Assembly: GCA_946479905.1 (NCBI GenBank)
Contig: CAMLIA010000017.1
Location: 1-38,707 of the forward strand
Reading direction: 5' to 3'
DNA: 38,707 nucleotides
Source: an uncultured Frankiales bacterium
GTDB lineage: Bacteria > Actinomycetota > Actinomycetes > Mycobacteriales > SCTD01
Notes under the pieces: model-generated
Told to the model about the DNA's origin: nothing
Seen by the model: only the letters and a program-made list of their open reading frames with translations
Databases searched by the model: none
Made by a program: the position numbers and the translations under genes
In this document: one piece after another, positions 37,948 to 38,707 of the stretch
How the letters are laid out: each line of letters opens with the position of its first letter
Position numbering within the stretch: position 1 is the stretch's first letter

Positions 37948-38318
37948 CCCTGCCCGCCTGGCTCCAGCGCACCCTCGGCGACACCTACCGCTCCGTGCGC
38001 CTGCGGGTCTGCCGCCGCTGCAACGCACCCGTCCTCGCCGGCCTCGACGCCGACATCTGCGCCTTCGCCGTACAAGCCGACGTCGTGCCGCTCACACCCC
38101 TCGGCGAGGCCGTCGCGCTGCTGACCGGCCGCCGCACCTTCGACCTCGTCGGCTACGGCAGCGACAAGCGGCTGTACGCCCGCGAGGAGCACAACATCCA
38201 CACCACCCGCCGGTACCTCGTCTTCCCTGAGCACCGCTGCGGCGAATCCCTCGACGCCTACACCGACCCGACCCCCAGCACCACCCGGCAAAAGCTCCCG
38301 CCGGCCCCGCCCTATTAG
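37944..38318 (+). CDS. Small protein with CxxC motif near genome right end
   Basis: A 124-residue protein with CRRC near residue 28, probably one half of a small zinc site (VCRRCNAPVLAG), and HRC later (YLVFPEHRCGESLDAYTDP). The centre has TFDLVGYGSDKRLYAREEHN. ATG 37944 overlaps the primase stop by 4 bases. Small Cys-rich proteins of this sort are frequent after replication genes in actinophages and actinobacterial mobile elements. The role is unknown; a DNA-binding or transcription-linked function is only a guess. Confidence 0.55.
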   Translation: MTLPAWLQRTLGDTYRSVRLRVCRRCNAPVLAGLDADICAFAVQADVVPLTPLGEAVALLTGRRTFDLVGYGSDKRLYAREEHNIHTTRRYLVFPEHRCGESLDAYTDPTPSTTRQKLPPAPPY

Positions 38319-38334
38319 AACGAGGAGGAACCGA

Positions 38335-38472
38335 GTGACCGCCCAGACCATCGTCAACCTCGCCGTGGTCGCCGGCGTTGTCGCCGTCATCGTGACGGCG
38401 ATCATCGTGTCCGGCATGAACCGCCGCGCCGAGCTCCGCGCCCAGGCCGAGCGCCGCCGGGAGACGCCATGA
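38335..38472 (+). CDS. Small single-pass membrane protein
   Basis: A 45-residue protein with one transmembrane helix (VNLAVVAGVVAVIVTAIIVS) and a basic, helical end (NRRAELRAQAERRRETP). GTG 38335 has a strong ribosome site (GGAGG at 38324-38328). It overlaps the next gene by 4 bases. Short membrane proteins in the early region often act in host takeover or superinfection exclusion, but nothing here allows a specific claim. Confidence 0.5.
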   Translation: MTAQTIVNLAVVAGVVAVIVTAIIVSGMNRRAELRAQAERRRETP

Positions 38473-38612
38473 CGCCCAGAGACGTCGCATGGGTGCTCGT
38501 CGGATGGCAGGCCGCGATCTTCTTCCGGATGATCGCCGATCTGATCCTCGCCCAGCTCGATCAGCGCAGGGCACGCCGGCGGCGTGCCGCCGCGTCGACC
38601 CACACCTCATGA
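38469..38612 (+). CDS. Small membrane-associated protein at right end
   Basis: A 47-residue protein with a hydrophobic, Trp-containing helix (VAWVLVGWQAAIFFRMIADL) and an Arg-rich end (DQRRARRRRAAAS). The ATG overlaps the previous stop (ATGA), which supports coupling. A further 16-codon frame begins at 38609, again overlapping by 4 bases, but is too short to call a gene. No function is recognised. Confidence 0.45.
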   Translation: MTPRDVAWVLVGWQAAIFFRMIADLILAQLDQRRARRRRAAASTHTS

Positions 38613-38669
38613 GCGCGGGCCGGGCCCGTCGCGGCCCGGCCGCACCGACCGACCGATGACCCTCAGCCG

Positions 38670-38692
38670 GGGTACCCACGTTCCGGGTACCC
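38670..38692. promoter_or_regulatory. Tandem GGGTACCC palindromes near right end
   Basis: The perfect palindrome GGGTACCC occurs at 38670-38677 and 38685-38692, 15 bases apart, in the last 40 bases of the window. It lies between the last small early gene and the end of the sequence, upstream of the terminase region if the molecule is circular. It could be an operator for late transcription or part of the packaging/cos region. Confidence 0.35.
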
Positions 38693-38707
38693 GGGCGACC
38701 AGCAGCG

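Noticed and set aside
38609..38659. A 16-codon frame after the last small membrane gene
   Set aside because: It overlaps the previous stop by 4 bases but is too short and Arg/Pro-rich to support as a gene.

Overview
The window looks like the complete, or nearly complete, genome of a temperate siphovirus of a high-GC actinobacterium. The evidence is strong GC bias with many GTG and TTG starts, an HK97-type head module, a long tape measure, a CHAP-type lysin, a tyrosine integrase, and small genes of kinds common in Streptomyces and its relatives. No lysin B (mycolyl-arabinogalactan esterase) is visible, so a host without a mycolate layer is more likely; this is inference. The attP-like site lies in the middle of the sequence rather than at an edge. 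That fits a phage (virion-type) map better than a prophage cut out of a chromosome.

Layout. (1) About 0.1-20.8 kb, plus strand: late genes, tightly overlapped. They run from terminase, portal, protease, capsid and connectors through the major tail protein, tail-assembly chaperones made by a textbook -1 frameshift, tape measure, baseplate and fibre proteins, to a lysis cassette (CHAP lysin, a zincin-like protein and small membrane proteins). A strong terminator stands at 20861-20896. (2) About 20.9-24.7 kb, minus strand: an accessory cassette with an APH-fold kinase, a GRDP-like protein with a Cys/Pro-rich tail, three small overlapping genes, and an XRE regulator with a long helical repeat region. 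(3) About 24.8-27.8 kb: two minus-strand operons of small unknown genes plus an SpdB-like membrane protein, both led by the same perfect 60-bp sequence. A divergent ribbon-helix-helix gene lies between them with two copies of a short palindrome. (4) About 27.9-31.4 kb: attP (the 3' half of a tRNA-Ile(GAU) flanked by arm-type repeats), a tyrosine integrase with a LacI-type helix-turn-helix inserted in its catalytic domain, and a 571-residue XRE protein of lower GC. (5) About 31.6-38.6 kb, plus strand: early genes. These are a Cro-like XRE protein, an excisionase-like protein, a resolvase-like nuclease, a Cas4/RecB-like nuclease, a possible OB-fold protein, a RecD/Dda-like helicase, and a primase-polymerase/SF3 helicase whose 3' end carries eight copies of an octamer (candidate replication origin). 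Small zinc-finger-like and membrane proteins follow.

How the parts probably work together. The 571-residue XRE protein (left) and the 85-residue XRE protein (right) face each other across about 195 bp and are the likely lysogeny/lysis switch. The integrase follows the large regulator by only 3 bp, while the excisionase-like gene is co-transcribed with the small XRE gene. Integration would rebuild a host tRNA-Ile gene and place phage-borne terminators just after it. The main candidates for undescribed biology are the LacI-HTH/integrase fusion, the octamer array inside the primase gene, the large multi-HTH regulator, the duplicated 60-bp leader, and the kinase/GRDP/XRE cassette.
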